Shown piece after piece: positions 53,664-63,581 of a DNA stretch of 64,000 bases. Positions within the stretch are counted from its first letter, which is position 1, and the number at the start of each line of letters is the position of its first letter. Below the pieces are notes generated by a model, which saw only the letters and a list, made by a program, of their open reading frames with translations, made no database searches and had not been told where the DNA came from. The DNA comes from Comamonadaceae bacterium (GTDB lineage Bacteria > Pseudomonadota > Gammaproteobacteria > Burkholderiales > Burkholderiaceae_C): assembly GCA_947443645.1 (NCBI GenBank), contig CANEXF010000002.1, positions 185,494 to 249,493 of the forward strand, written 5' to 3'. Made by a program: the position numbers and the translations under genes.

Positions 53664-53821
53664 GGTGTTCCGGTATCGATGCGGTTGTTATGCAGGGGGC
53701 AATGGTCAAACATGCGGAGTATGCCGTCTGAAAATGCGCGCCCGGGGTTTCAGCTAATTCGCATGTCAAATCGGGTAGTATCAAACGTCCCTTCGTTTTC
53801 CTGTAGAAAGGAGCGTACGCC

Positions 53822-54253
53822 TTGAGCCTGATCCAACTGATTTACATGAGCACGCTGCGCAACAACGATGAGTCGGTGTTGCCGGCGATTCTTGAGTCTG
53901 CGGTCCGTTACAACACGCGCGACAACATTACCGGCATGCTGCTTTGCGCTGATGGCTGTCTGATGCAGGTGCTTGAAGGCGAGCCTGCATCTGTCTGGGC
54001 CACTTTTGAGCGCATTGAAGCTGATCCCAGGCATCATGATCTCACCTTGCTGACAGATGAGTCGGTTTCGGCCAGATCATTTGAAGGCTGGAGCATGGGC
54101 TTGCGCCAGTTAACTGCGGCTGACTTCAACGCACTTCCCGAACACGCCCACGCGTTTCGCTGCAGTCCTGGTGAGTTGCGGCACCGTGTCAGCCCAGGCG
54201 CAGCGCTGGAGATTTTGAAGACCTTTGGTGGCACCAGCATGGGTATGTCCTAG
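53822..54253 (+). CDS. BLUF-domain blue-light photoreceptor
   Basis: A 143-residue stand-alone BLUF protein that binds FAD and senses blue light. Photochemical residues are in place: Tyr in QLIYMSTL (residue 8), Asn in YNTRDNITGMLL (flavin ring contact), Gln in CLMQVLEGE, and the Trp/Met pair in FEGWSMGLR. The start is TTG at 53822, supported by AAAGGAG eight bases upstream. About 45 residues after the core would form the cap helices. No output domain is fused, so a protein partner is expected. Confidence 0.92.
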   Translation: MSLIQLIYMSTLRNNDESVLPAILESAVRYNTRDNITGMLLCADGCLMQVLEGEPASVWATFERIEADPRHHDLTLLTDESVSARSFEGWSMGLRQLTAADFNALPEHAHAFRCSPGELRHRVSPGAALEILKTFGGTSMGMS

Positions 54254-54290
54254 AGACACCAAACGGCGCTGAACCCGCCCTCAATCCTTT

Positions 54291-54620
54291 TCAAGCTGCA
54301 CTCAAGCTGCGCAGCTGCGCCCTGAGTGCCTCCATTTCTTCCATCAGTTGCAGCGCCAGCGCCGCGCCCGCCAGGTTGACGCCCAGGTCACGTTGCAGCC
54401 GCACGGCGACCTTGGCGCGCTGTATCTGCAGGCCAGTAAAGCGCCAGTCGTCGGGCGCCTGTCCGGCTGGCGCGAGCAGACCTTCTTCAACCAGCTCGAT
54501 GATCAGCTCGGTCTGCGCGGCGCATGCGCGGCAGATGTCGGCCAGCGTGAGTTCGGTTTGCTCCTCAAGAATGAAGCCGCTCAGCTGTGCAGGCGCTTGG
54601 GAGTTTGGGCTGGGTGTCAT
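54291..54620 (-). CDS. cbpM: Chaperone modulator CbpM-like protein
   Basis: A 109-residue helical protein of the CbpM/MerR-like group, the specific inhibitor of CbpA's J domain. [28 protein letters not shown] and [42 protein letters not shown] are typical. It overlaps the cbpA gene by 4 bp, so the two are translationally coupled. Confidence 0.9.
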   Translation of the reverse strand: MTPSPNSQAPAQLSGFILEEQTELTLADICRACAAQTELIIELVEEGLLAPAGQAPDDWRFTGLQIQRAKVAVRLQRDLGVNLAGAALALQLMEEMEALRAQLRSLSAA

Positions 54621-55633
54621 GGTTGGCCTTCAAGTGTTTTTTCGACTGCTTCAACCGTGGCGCGTGGATTGAAGGCTTTGAACGCTGCGCCCATGTTGGC
54701 GTAGGCTTGTTTGGCGGCTTCGGTGTCCGCCAGCGGGGCGGCTATTTGCAGCACAAAGAAAAAGTCGCCAGGCGCTTTGCCGCCAGCTGTGCTCGGCAGG
54801 CCTCGGCCCTTGAGCCTGAGCTTGCGGCCAGCGCCAGAGCCCGCGGGGATTTTGACTTCGACGCGGCCAGTAGGTGTGGGGACCTCAACTTCTGCGCCCA
54901 GCGCCATCTCCCAGGGTGAAACAGGCAGGTCCATGAAAACGTCTTTGCCGTCGCTGCCGCCAACCCGGTACAGCGGGTGCGGCAAGAACGCCACGTCAAG
55001 ATATAGGTCGCCCGGGCTGCCCTGGCCCAGGCCGGGGCCACCTTGCCCGGCCAGCCGTATGTGCTGGCCTTCGCGTATGCCCTTGGGAATCACAAACGCT
55101 ATGCTGCGCTCCTGCATGCGCACCCGGCCTTCACTGTCCGCCGCTGGCATGCGCAGTTGCAGGGTGCGCGTCGCGCCGCTGTAAGCGTCCTCTATGTTGA
55201 TCTGGATCTTGGCATGCTGATCCTGGCCGTGCATGTCGAAACTCTCGCGGCTACGGCCTGCGCCAGGCGATGCGCGACCACCGCCGGCGCCCATGCCGCG
55301 AAACAGCGATTCAAAAAAGTCGCTGTGCTCGCTGCCTTGACCATCACCGGAACCTGCGCCGAATGGGCTTTGCCTGTCCTGCCATTCGGGCGGTGGACGA
55401 AAGTCCTGACCGGCCTGCCAGTTGGCGCCCAGCCGGTCATAGGCGGCGCGTTTTTCCGGGTCGCGCAGCACTTCGTACGCCTCGGCAAGCTCCTTGAAGC
55501 GTGCCTCGGCGTTTTTTTCCTTGCTCACATCGGGGTGGTATTTGCGTGCGAGCTTGCGGTGGGCACGTTTGATGTCTTCTGGTGCCGCGTCCCGTGTCAC
55601 GCCCATGATCTGGTAGTAATCCTTGAATTCCAT
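54617..55633 (-). CDS. cbpA: Curved-DNA-binding J-domain protein CbpA
   Basis: A 338-residue DnaJ homologue. The N-terminal J domain starts [11 protein letters not shown] and has HPD in [14 protein letters not shown] Gly-rich linker follows, then two C-terminal beta domains ([53 protein letters not shown] region). There is no Cys-rich zinc region, which separates it from DnaJ. It works with DnaK and can bind DNA; CbpM, encoded next, modulates it. Confidence 0.94.
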   Translation of the reverse strand: MEFKDYYQIMGVTRDAAPEDIKRAHRKLARKYHPDVSKEKNAEARFKELAEAYEVLRDPEKRAAYDRLGANWQAGQDFRPPPEWQDRQSPFGAGSGDGQGSEHSDFFESLFRGMGAGGGRASPGAGRSRESFDMHGQDQHAKIQINIEDAYSGATRTLQLRMPAADSEGRVRMQERSIAFVIPKGIREGQHIRLAGQGGPGLGQGSPGDLYLDVAFLPHPLYRVGGSDGKDVFMDLPVSPWEMALGAEVEVPTPTGRVEVKIPAGSGAGRKLRLKGRGLPSTAGGKAPGDFFFVLQIAAPLADTEAAKQAYANMGAAFKAFNPRATVEAVEKTLEGQP

Positions 55634-55764
55634 GAAGACCCTTTGAGAAATGGCGCGTGTGGCGCTTTTACCGTTGTCAATAATCCCCTCAGTCAGGGCG
55701 CGCGGTCTTGTCCTGCCGCAAATACTTTGCAGTTTTTTATTTCGAACGCCTCTATCATTGGCCT

Positions 55765-57198
55765 ATGAACCTCAGTCTGCCGGACACCGACCTTCGCGCG
55801 CTCTTTGAGGCGCAATACCAAGCCAGCCGCAACGCACCAGTAGTGCTACTGTCGCTGCGCCGGGACCGGCTACTGCGATTGCAGGCGCTGCTCGAGGCGC
55901 ATGGCGGCGCGCTGATGCAAGCGGTTGAGGCAGACTTTGGCGTGCGCTCGCCGCAGCTGACCGAGATGGCCGATTTGTTTGTGCTGCGCACGCTGCTGCA
56001 GCACTCGCTCAAGTCGCTGCCGCGCTGGGTGAGGCCGGTCAAGGTCCGCACACCGTTTTATTTGCAGCCTGCGCGCGCCTGGCTGCAGCGCCAGCCGCTG
56101 GGTGTTGTCGGCGTGGTGTCGCCCTGGAATTACCCGCTGCAGCTCGCGCTCGGCCCGGTGGTTACCGCGCTGGCGGCAGGCAACCGCGTGATGCTCAAGC
56201 CGAGCGAGCTCACGCCCCGGACTTCGGCCTTGCTGGCCGAGCTGATTGGCCAGCGCTTTGCGCCAGATGAGTTTTGCGTAGTGCAGGGCGATGGCGCGCT
56301 GGCGGCGCAGTTCACCAGCCTGCCTTTCGACCACCTGTTTTTTACTGGCTCGACCGCCGTGGGCCGCATGGTCGCCAAGGCGGCAGCCGCCAACCTCACG
56401 CCGACCACGCTGGAGCTGGGCGGCAAGTCGCCTTGCGTGATTGACCTGTCCTGCAGCGCTGACGCGCTTGACAAGGCCGCGCTGAAGATTGCGCATGGCA
56501 AGCTGCTCAACGCCGGCCAGACCTGTATTGCGCCCGACTATGTGCTGCTGCCCAGAGGCCGTGAGGCCGCGTTTGCTGAGGCCTTTGCGAAAGCCGTGGC
56601 CCAGCTGTTTCCCCGCATTGAAGGCAATCCCGACTATGCAGCCATCATCAACCCGCACCACCTTGCACGGCTGCAGGCGCTGCTCGCCCAGGCGCAGGCC
56701 GGAGGTGCGCGCTTGCAGGTGATTAACCCGGGCGCTGCGGCGGGCTCGCAAACCTCCAGGCAAATGGCCCCGGTGCTGGTGTTTGATGCGGCGGCCGACG
56801 CCAGACTTTTGAGCGAGGAAATATTTGGCCCGATTTTGCCGGTGCTGCCCTATGACAGCCTGGAGCAGGCGATCGGCTACATCAACGCCAGGCCACGCCC
56901 CCTGGCGCTTTACTGGTTTGGCGCTGACCAGGCGGCGCAGGCGCAAGTGCTGGCATCCACCGTCAGCGGCGGCGTCACCATCAACGACACGCTGATGCAT
57001 ATCGCCCATCCCAATCTGCCTTTTGGTGGCGTCGGCGAAAGCGGCTGGGGCAGCTACCACGGTGAAGCCGGCTTTTTGCGCCTGACGCAGCAAAAGCCGG
57101 TGCTGCGGCAATCCAGCTGGGCGCGCGCCGATATTTTTTACCCGCCTTACGGCCGGCGCTTTGACCAGGTCATGGGCTTGCTGAAACGGTTTTTGTAG
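55765..57198 (+). CDS. Coniferyl-aldehyde-type NAD(P)-dependent aldehyde dehydrogenase
   Basis: A 477-residue aldehyde dehydrogenase. The catalytic Cys is in LNAGQTCIAPDYVLL and the general base Glu in TTLELGGKSPCVI; VGVVSPWNYPLQLAL and FTGSTAVGRMV line the cofactor site. The C-terminal part lacks the last strand of classical ALDHs and has NDTLMHIAHPNLPFGGVGESGWG, features of the coniferyl aldehyde/fatty aldehyde group. The start MNLSLPDTD at 55765 is chosen over a longer frame. Substrates could be ferulic-type aldehydes or long-chain aldehydes. Confidence 0.9.
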   Translation: MNLSLPDTDLRALFEAQYQASRNAPVVLLSLRRDRLLRLQALLEAHGGALMQAVEADFGVRSPQLTEMADLFVLRTLLQHSLKSLPRWVRPVKVRTPFYLQPARAWLQRQPLGVVGVVSPWNYPLQLALGPVVTALAAGNRVMLKPSELTPRTSALLAELIGQRFAPDEFCVVQGDGALAAQFTSLPFDHLFFTGSTAVGRMVAKAAAANLTPTTLELGGKSPCVIDLSCSADALDKAALKIAHGKLLNAGQTCIAPDYVLLPRGREAAFAEAFAKAVAQLFPRIEGNPDYAAIINPHHLARLQALLAQAQAGGARLQVINPGAAAGSQTSRQMAPVLVFDAAADARLLSEEIFGPILPVLPYDSLEQAIGYINARPRPLALYWFGADQAAQAQVLASTVSGGVTINDTLMHIAHPNLPFGGVGESGWGSYHGEAGFLRLTQQKPVLRQSSWARADIFYPPYGRRFDQVMGLLKRFL

Positions 57199-57260
57199 AC
57201 CAGCAAAGAAGAACTGAACCCAAGTCTTCAGGCATAAAAGCCGCCCGGCGGCCGTGGACC

Positions 57261-57288
57261 GGGCGCGAGCAGCTCCTGATTCAATAGC
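57261..57288 (+). repeat. 28 bp dispersed element between the ALDH gene and bdhA
   Basis: GGGCGCGAGCAGCTCCTGAT then TCAATAGC. Together with GCCCGGCGGCC at 57243 it can form a hairpin in the gap between two convergent genes. Confidence 0.65.
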
Positions 57289-57304
57289 AAACCAGGTGAC
57301 AGCC

Positions 57305-58087
57305 TTACTGCGCTGCCCAGCCGCCGTCCATGTTCCAGGCCACGCCGCGCACGTTGTTGCCGGCCGGCGAGCAGAAAAACACGGCCAGCGCGCCCAACTC
57401 CTCGGGCGTGGTGAACTGCAGCGAAGGCTCTTTCTCGCCCAGCAGCTGTGCGGTCGCCACCTGGTTGCTGATGCCGGCCGCCGCAGCCTTGGCATCGACT
57501 TGTTTTTGCACCAGCGGCGTGAGCACCCAGCCGGGGCAGATCGCGTTGCAGGTCACGCCGCCGGTGGCGTTTTCCAGCGCCGTGACTTTGGTCAGACCGA
57601 CAATGCCGTGTTTAGCCGTCACGTAAGCCGATTTTTCAGCCGAGCCCACCAGGCCATGCACCGACGCGACGTTGATGATGCGGCCCCAGCCCTGGCCCGC
57701 ATTGGCCGCCTGCATGGCGGGCAGCGCCAGACGGGTGGCATGAAAGGCGCTGCTCAGATTGATGGCGATGATGGCGTCCCACTTTTCGACCGGGAAATCC
57801 TCTATGCGCGCGACATGCTGGATGCCGGCGTTGTTGACCAGAATGTCGACCTGGCCAAACTGCGCGGCCGCGTACTTCATCATGTCTTCAATCTCGGCCG
57901 GTTTGCTCATGTCGGCCCCGTGGTAGGCGACTTTGACGCACAGCGCCGCAATCTCGGCCTTGGGGCCAGCTACATCGCCAAAGCCATTCATGACGATGTT
58001 GGCGCCTTGCGCGGCCAAGGCCTTGGCGATACCCAGACCAATACCGCTGGTGGAACCCGTGACGAGCGCTGTCTTACCTTTGAGCAT
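57305..58087 (-). CDS. bdhA: 3-hydroxybutyrate dehydrogenase
   Basis: A 260-residue short-chain dehydrogenase oxidising 3-hydroxybutyrate to acetoacetate with NAD, the step after PHB depolymerisation. The cofactor motif is VTGSTSGIGLGIAKAL near residues 9-24. NNAGIQH, catalytic Ser in INVASVHGLVG and Tyr-x3-Lys in AYVTAKHG are present. The C-terminal QLLGEKEPSLQFTTPEELG and MDGGWAAQ are the family ending. It complements the phaZ depolymerase encoded at 14-16 kb. Confidence 0.94.
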   Translation of the reverse strand: MLKGKTALVTGSTSGIGLGIAKALAAQGANIVMNGFGDVAGPKAEIAALCVKVAYHGADMSKPAEIEDMMKYAAAQFGQVDILVNNAGIQHVARIEDFPVEKWDAIIAINLSSAFHATRLALPAMQAANAGQGWGRIINVASVHGLVGSAEKSAYVTAKHGIVGLTKVTALENATGGVTCNAICPGWVLTPLVQKQVDAKAAAAGISNQVATAQLLGEKEPSLQFTTPEELGALAVFFCSPAGNNVRGVAWNMDGGWAAQ

Positions 58088-58230
58088 GTTGTTTCTCCGT
58101 ATGATTGACGATGGAAGATCCGGGATCTGCGCTGAACGCGGCCCGGGACTTGCGTGCCTGGCCTGACAGTACTTTCCTCAAGCAATTATCAAGCCTCTGA
58201 ATCCAAAATCACTCAACAAGCAAGCTGCCC

Positions 58231-59148
58231 ATGATTGAACCTGTGCTCAACGAACTGACCTGCCCCGATGCCAGTGGCGGCCACCGCATGGCCTACTGGC
58301 AGTGGGGGCAGCCTGACAGCGCGCACCTGGTGCTTTGCGTGCATGGGCTGTCACGTCAGGGACGTGATTTTGATGTGCTGGCCCAGGCCTTGTGCGCGGC
58401 AGCCGGGCCGGGCGGCATACGCGTGGTCTGCCCGGATGTGGTCGGGCGCGGTGAAAGTGACTGGCTCAAGGACCCCATGGGCTACCAGCTGCCGGCGTAT
58501 GCGGCTGACATGCTGGCGCTGCTGGCCCGCCTGCAGGCCGAGGCGCCCATCACCACGCTGGACTGGGTAGGCACCAGCATGGGCGGGCTGATAGGCATGG
58601 TGGTTTGCGGCCAGCCTGACTTGCCGCTGCCCGTCCCTGTCAGGCGTCTGGTGCTCAATGACGTGGGCCCGGCCATCGAGTGGCCGGCGCTGGTGCGCAT
58701 TGGCCAGTATCTGGGCCAGGCCGGGCAGTTTGGCAGCGTGCAGCAAGCAGCTGACGCGATGTGGGCGATTTCTTCCAGCTTTGGCCCGCACACGCCCGAG
58801 CAGTGGCTGGCCTTGTCCAGGCCCATGCTCAAGCCGGTTGACGCGGCGTCTGGCAGCCCTTGGCGGCTGCATTACGACCCGGCGATTGCCGAGTCTTTCA
58901 AAATGGCCACTGAAGCCTCAACCCAACAGGGGCAGGTCATGCTCTGGCAACTTTATGACAACATCAAGGCTCAAACCCTGCTTTTGCGCGGCCTGAATTC
59001 TGATTTGCTCAGCGCCGAAACGGCCCTGGCCATGACGCAACGCGGCCCGCACGCCCAGCTGCTGGCGTTTGCCGGTGTCGGTCATGCGCCCACCCTGGTG
59101 GCCGATGAGCAGGTCGCCGCGGTGCTGGATTTTTTGCTTGCTATTTGA
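58231..59148 (+). CDS. Alpha/beta-fold hydrolase
   Basis: A 305-residue serine hydrolase. The oxyanion/HG motif is CVHGLSRQGRDFD, the nucleophile elbow is WVGTSMGGLIGM (Ser), and the late His is in FAGVGHAPTLVADEQ; the acid is likely the Asp in LRGLNSDLLS. It is divergent from bdhA and 12 bp upstream of relA. The substrate is unknown; esters or small lactones are typical of the group. Confidence 0.9.
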   Translation: MIEPVLNELTCPDASGGHRMAYWQWGQPDSAHLVLCVHGLSRQGRDFDVLAQALCAAAGPGGIRVVCPDVVGRGESDWLKDPMGYQLPAYAADMLALLARLQAEAPITTLDWVGTSMGGLIGMVVCGQPDLPLPVPVRRLVLNDVGPAIEWPALVRIGQYLGQAGQFGSVQQAADAMWAISSSFGPHTPEQWLALSRPMLKPVDAASGSPWRLHYDPAIAESFKMATEASTQQGQVMLWQLYDNIKAQTLLLRGLNSDLLSAETALAMTQRGPHAQLLAFAGVGHAPTLVADEQVAAVLDFLLAI

Positions 59149-59160
59149 TTTGGGTTTTGC

Positions 59161-61449
59161 ATGAAAAGCAATCCGCTTGGGCCTGAGAGTTCAACGTCTT
59201 CTTCCTCCACCCTCCGCGCCACCTCGGGAGCACCAAGCAGTCAGGCTTCCATAGTTACAGCTACGGCCGGCAGCCTTGAGCCGGCCGACACGCTGGCGCG
59301 CGCGCGCGCTTTTGCCGAGCCCTTGATTGGCAGTGAAAACCTGGACACCGGCGAGAACACGCTGGCGCATGCCGATGCGGTGGCGGCCATTCTCAAGACG
59401 ATTGGCCGCACCGATGCGATGCAGGCCGCCACCTATCTGGTGCTGTCGTGCCCGCACCTGACCAAGCCGCAGGAAGTCATTGGCAAGGCATTTGGTGCCA
59501 ACTATGCTGCGTTGGCCATAGAGACCAACAAGCTCGTGACGGTGCAGCGTCAGACGCGCACGGCAGATGCCAAGGCCCAGCTGCTGGAGGACCCCTCAGC
59601 GCAGCTGGAAACAGTGCGCAAGATGCTGCTGGCTTTTTCGCGCGATTTACGCGTGGTCATGCTGCGGCTGGCTTCGCGCCTGCAAACCCTGCGGTATTAC
59701 GCCGCGACCAAGCAAGCCGCGCCGCAGGCGCTGGCCCGCGAGTCCCTGCATGTGTTCGCGCCGCTCGCCAATCGACTCGGCATCTGGCAGATCAAATGGG
59801 AGATGGAAGACCTGTCTTTTCGTTTTCTGGAGCCCGAAACCTACAAGAAAACCGCGCAGCTGCTGGACGAAAAACGTGTCGGGCGCGAGCATTTCATGGA
59901 GACCTTGCGCGCCCAGCTGGAGCGCGAACTGAATCAAAACGGCATTGCCGCGCTGGTTCAGGGCCGGCCAAAACACATCTACAGCATCGTCAAGAAAATG
60001 CGCGGCAAGTCGCTCGACTTTGACCAGGTGTTTGACATACGCGCGCTGCGAGTGATCGCGGCCGACGTCAAAGGCTGTTATGCGGCGTTGGGCTTTGTGC
60101 ATTCGCGCTTCACGCCCATAGATGGCGAGTTTGACGATTACATCGCCAAGCCCAAGTCCAATGGTTACCAGTCCTTGCACACCGTGGTGCGCGACGAGGC
60201 CGGCAGGGCGGTTGAGATCCAGATCCGGACCCAGGCCATGCACGACCATGCCGAGCACGGCGTGGCGGCGCACTGGGCCTACAAGGAGGCGGGCGTCAAG
60301 GGCTACAACGGCGTGTCGGCCAACACCGAATACGACGCCAAGATTGTGGTGCTGCGGCAATTGCTGGCCTGGGAGCGTGATCTGTCTGGCCCCGCCGCGC
60401 AGCGCGCACGCGACGCAAACCAGGGCTTGTTCGAAGACCGTATTTATGTCCTCACACCCGAGGCCGCCATCGTCGAGCTGCCGCAAGGCGCGACGGCGGT
60501 TGATTTTGCCTACAGCGTGCACACCAGCCTGGGCCACCGCTGCCGCGGCGCACGCATCGACGGCGTCATGGTGCCGCTGAACACCGCGCTGCAAAACGGG
60601 CAGACGGTAGAGGTCATCACGGTCAAGGACGGCGGGCCGTCGCGCGACTGGCTCAATCCTGAGCTGGGTTTTTTGGCCAGTCACCGGGCCAAATCAAAAG
60701 TGCGTGCCTGGTTCAATGTGCTGGAGATGGCACAAACCGTGGCAAGAGGACGTGAGGCGGTGGAAAAACTGCTGCAGCGTGAAGGCAAGACGGCGATGAA
60801 GCTCGATGACCTGGCATCCCAGCTGGGTTTCAAGGCTGCCGAAGATTTGTTTGAAGTCGTAGGCAAGGACGAGTTGTCACTGCGTACCATTGAAAACATG
60901 CTCAGACCGCCCGAGCCGGTGCTTGCGCCTGACGACTATGTGCTGGCCAAAAAGCCGCGTTCCGGCAGCTCAAGCGCCAAGGGTGGCAAGGGCGCTGTGC
61001 TGGTGGTGGGGATTGACTCTTTGCTGACCCAGCTGGCCAAGTGCTGCAAGCCCGCACCACCCGACGAGATTCTTGGCTTTGTCACCAAGGGCAAGGGCGT
61101 GAGTATTCACCGCAGTGACTGCAGCAACTTTCGCAACATGGCATCGGGCAGCCCGGATCGCGTGATCGATGTCGCCTGGAATTCGCCTGAGACACCCGAT
61201 GGCGCTTTTTATCCGGTCGATGTTGCGGTTGAGGCGGCCGACCGGCAGGGCTTGCTGCGCGACATTTCGGAGGTCTTTGCGAAGGAGAAAATGAACGTGA
61301 TTGGCGTGCAGACCCAATCCGTCAAGGACAACCGCGGCGGCACGGCGTGGATGACCTTCACCGTCGAGGTGGCCCAATCGGGCCGGCTCAAGCAGGTGCT
61401 GGGTGTGGTGGCAGAGGTGCCGGGCGTGCGTTCCGCGCGCAGGCGCTGA
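59161..61449 (+). CDS. relA: (p)ppGpp synthetase RelA
   Basis: 762 residues, ribosome-associated stringent-response alarmone synthase. The N-terminal HD-like domain is degenerate: where hydrolases have HD-x3-ED there is YLVLSCPHLTKPQE, so ppGpp hydrolysis is unlikely. The synthetase domain has FDQVFDIRALRVI and the acidic EFDD signature (GEFDDYIAKPKSNGYQSLHTVV) that marks RelA rather than the RxKD of bifunctional SpoT. TGS (RIYVLTPEAAIVELPQG), a CC-containing zinc-finger-like region (AKCCKPAPPDEILGF) and a C-terminal ACT domain follow. It is 12 bp after the hydrolase gene, so it may share its transcript. Confidence 0.95.
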   Translation: MKSNPLGPESSTSSSSTLRATSGAPSSQASIVTATAGSLEPADTLARARAFAEPLIGSENLDTGENTLAHADAVAAILKTIGRTDAMQAATYLVLSCPHLTKPQEVIGKAFGANYAALAIETNKLVTVQRQTRTADAKAQLLEDPSAQLETVRKMLLAFSRDLRVVMLRLASRLQTLRYYAATKQAAPQALARESLHVFAPLANRLGIWQIKWEMEDLSFRFLEPETYKKTAQLLDEKRVGREHFMETLRAQLERELNQNGIAALVQGRPKHIYSIVKKMRGKSLDFDQVFDIRALRVIAADVKGCYAALGFVHSRFTPIDGEFDDYIAKPKSNGYQSLHTVVRDEAGRAVEIQIRTQAMHDHAEHGVAAHWAYKEAGVKGYNGVSANTEYDAKIVVLRQLLAWERDLSGPAAQRARDANQGLFEDRIYVLTPEAAIVELPQGATAVDFAYSVHTSLGHRCRGARIDGVMVPLNTALQNGQTVEVITVKDGGPSRDWLNPELGFLASHRAKSKVRAWFNVLEMAQTVARGREAVEKLLQREGKTAMKLDDLASQLGFKAAEDLFEVVGKDELSLRTIENMLRPPEPVLAPDDYVLAKKPRSGSSSAKGGKGAVLVVGIDSLLTQLAKCCKPAPPDEILGFVTKGKGVSIHRSDCSNFRNMASGSPDRVIDVAWNSPETPDGAFYPVDVAVEAADRQGLLRDISEVFAKEKMNVIGVQTQSVKDNRGGTAWMTFTVEVAQSGRLKQVLGVVAEVPGVRSARRR

Positions 61450-61551
61450 GCTGGTGCGCCATGCCGGTCCGGCTTATTTTTCACGAAAAGTTATTTGCCG
61501 GGCAAGAGATGCACTTTGCCCTGCTACAATCACGCCTTCAAATAGAAATTT

Positions 61552-61628
61552 AGGCGCGTAGCTCAGCTGGTTAGAGCACCACCTTGACATGGTGGGGGTC
61601 GTTGGTTCGAGTCCAATCGCGCCTACCA
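61552..61628 (+). tRNA. tRNA-Val (anticodon GAC)
   Basis: 77 nt with an encoded CCA. The acceptor is AGGCGCG with CGCGCCT, the anticodon arm CCACC-TTGACAT-GGTGG, the T arm GTTGG-TTCGAGT-CCAAT. It reads GUC/GUU. The sequence is the standard Burkholderiales tRNA-Val(GAC) as I know it. Confidence 0.96.
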
Positions 61629-61645
61629 AAATTGGTAGTTAAACA

Positions 61646-61679
61646 AAGCACTTCGCGGTAACGCAAGGTGCTTTTTTTT
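61646..61679 (+). terminator. Terminator after tRNA-Val(GAC)
   Basis: AAGCACTT-GCG pairs with CGC-AAGGTGCTT around GTAA (one mismatch, one G-T), followed by a T8 run. The next 150 bp to 61829 hold nothing I can identify. Confidence 0.85.
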
Positions 61680-61829
61680 CGTCTCCAAGGCACTCTTAGA
61701 AGCATTTGCTATTCCCCATTGCAATTCAATTTGCGCGTCTCCAAGCAAGCATTCCTCATGCTAGACCCGGGGGCTGTGAATCCTTCTGGACCTCGAAGGC
61801 GCTGCATGGCTTTTTGAGCTCCTGCAGTT

Positions 61830-63548
61830 TCAGAATCTTTTCTGAACCTCAATTGAAAACTGCGTCGATTTAACGCTTCCAAGCAGTGGCGATCTTGCGC
61901 CTATGGGTGTCGCCACATAAGCCGTCGCCGTGTATTGGTTGGGGCTGGCCCAGCTGAGCCCAAAACCTGCGCCGCTCAAGTTCGCGTGGTTGATGCCAGC
62001 TGCAGGCCATGGATTCTTGTTGATCGTCATGCTTGCCGCATCCATGAACGCCGTCGCGCTCCACTGGCCATTGAGCGCAACACCCAGAGCCTGTTTTAGT
62101 TCTGCGTTTAAGAAGTAACCAGCATCACCGGACAGGGCGCCAGCAGCATATGCCCTAACTGAGTAGGGCCCACCTGCCACCATCTTTTGCGATGAGTCCA
62201 GATTGGTCGATGCCCACTGGCCTTTAAACCCAATGATCAACTCAAGCTGTTCGCTCAGGCTCTTGACATGCAACAAGCTGGCGGTCAGCTTGGAAAAACG
62301 GCCACTGGTGTTGGTCGTTTTTACGTTTTCTGCCAGAGCCGTTGGGTCGTCAAAAGCAAGGCGTCCCAGCGTTGAATCCAGACTCCAGGACGTCATGCCC
62401 GCAGTAAACAAGGTATCGCGAAGGTCGCCGGACAGATTCGCCACCATATTGTCAAGATGCCTGTCCGTAAAAATTTGAGCGCCATCCGCATCGAGATGGT
62501 CCTTCAACACCACATGGTCGTACCTGATCTGCCCATAGACGTTTTTATCTCTGCTGCGCAGCAGTGCTTGCTTGGCCCACAGACTCGTCACCTGGGCCGT
62601 GCCCGATCCTTGCAAAAAGCTGTCAACCGTTGCAGCTGCAGGGCGTGAGCTAGTTTTGAAGTTATAGCGAAGCGACGATACAGATCCACCCAGGCGTGTG
62701 CCTTGTCCATTCAACAGTGCGTCGTAAGCAATGTTTCCATAATTCATACCCGTGCCAGAGCTCAGGACATTGATTGCCAGCGTATCGCCCTGGTGAAATG
62801 GGTTGTTGATCACAACGGCGCCGCTCAGGTTTTCAACGCCCGTGTACTTGTTGCCATGATTGTTCAGGCCAACATTCCCCGTGAGGCCTGGACCCGCGCC
62901 TGTGCTCACAACCAGGTCTGAGGTTCCGTTTTCGCTTCCCCGCTTCAGATTGGGACGAACAACAATGCCCGGGATATCGGATAAAAGCAGGAGGGTGCGA
63001 TCCAACTCCGATTCTTCGACGAAGTTGCCACTCTTCAATGCTGAAAGCATGGCCTTGAGCAGTGGCTCGCGGGTTTGGCTCTGGTTCTCCAACGTGATTT
63101 TTCCGTAACGCGACTCGATCACCTGAAGGCGCAATATCCCCGCCTCAATGGTTTGCGCCGGAATGATGGCGCGCGCCAAGGGGTAACCATGACTTCGATA
63201 GTAATCAGTGATTCGTGCAGCCAACTCACCCAGTTGTGACAGGGTGAGGGTTCTTCCCGGTGCATTCGCGACCAATTCAAACAGCGTCGTGGTGCTGAAG
63301 ATGGTGTTGTTGGTGATGTTGATGCCGCGCAGCAAAAATGTTTCGCTAGAGCCCAATCTGCCGGATTTTCCGTCGGATTTCTCGATCAATAACGAGGGGC
63401 TATTAGGCGAGAACGTGGGCGGAGAAAGCGGCTGAACCTGTTGCAGGATGGAACCTGCGTCTGGCAAGCTCGGACCTGCCGCATATGCCGTTGCGGCAAC
63501 AACAAAATTGCTTGCAGCCAGCAAGCAAAATGATAATTCTTTCGTCAT
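61830..63548 (-). CDS. Two-partner secretion outer-membrane transporter (TpsB/ShlB/FhaC family)
   Basis: 572 residues. A signal peptide (FCLLAASNFVVAATAYA) is followed by a Pro-rich linker, POTRA domains (FLLRGINITNNTIFS and RITDYYRSHGYPLARAIIPAQTIEAGILRLQVIES), and a 16-strand barrel from about residue 210 ending in VQKRF, with the terminal Phe of outer-membrane proteins. The lid-loop motif, VRGY in FhaC, reads VRAY here (GGPYSVRAYAAG). It lies 33 bp downstream of the partner exoprotein gene on the same strand. Confidence 0.92.
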   Translation of the reverse strand: MTKELSFCLLAASNFVVAATAYAAGPSLPDAGSILQQVQPLSPPTFSPNSPSLLIEKSDGKSGRLGSSETFLLRGINITNNTIFSTTTLFELVANAPGRTLTLSQLGELAARITDYYRSHGYPLARAIIPAQTIEAGILRLQVIESRYGKITLENQSQTREPLLKAMLSALKSGNFVEESELDRTLLLLSDIPGIVVRPNLKRGSENGTSDLVVSTGAGPGLTGNVGLNNHGNKYTGVENLSGAVVINNPFHQGDTLAINVLSSGTGMNYGNIAYDALLNGQGTRLGGSVSSLRYNFKTSSRPAAATVDSFLQGSGTAQVTSLWAKQALLRSRDKNVYGQIRYDHVVLKDHLDADGAQIFTDRHLDNMVANLSGDLRDTLFTAGMTSWSLDSTLGRLAFDDPTALAENVKTTNTSGRFSKLTASLLHVKSLSEQLELIIGFKGQWASTNLDSSQKMVAGGPYSVRAYAAGALSGDAGYFLNAELKQALGVALNGQWSATAFMDAASMTINKNPWPAAGINHANLSGAGFGLSWASPNQYTATAYVATPIGARSPLLGSVKSTQFSIEVQKRF

Positions 63549-63581
63549 CGACTATTTCAAACTACAGCTGATCTTGGGCAG

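Noticed and set aside
59161..61449. Assignment as bifunctional SpoT
   Set aside because: The hydrolase HD motif is lost and the synthetase carries EFDD, both signs of RelA.
61680..61829. Possible gene or small RNA between tRNA-Val(GAC) and the TpsB gene
   Set aside because: No ORF, hairpin with T-run or promoter stands out beyond the tRNA terminator.
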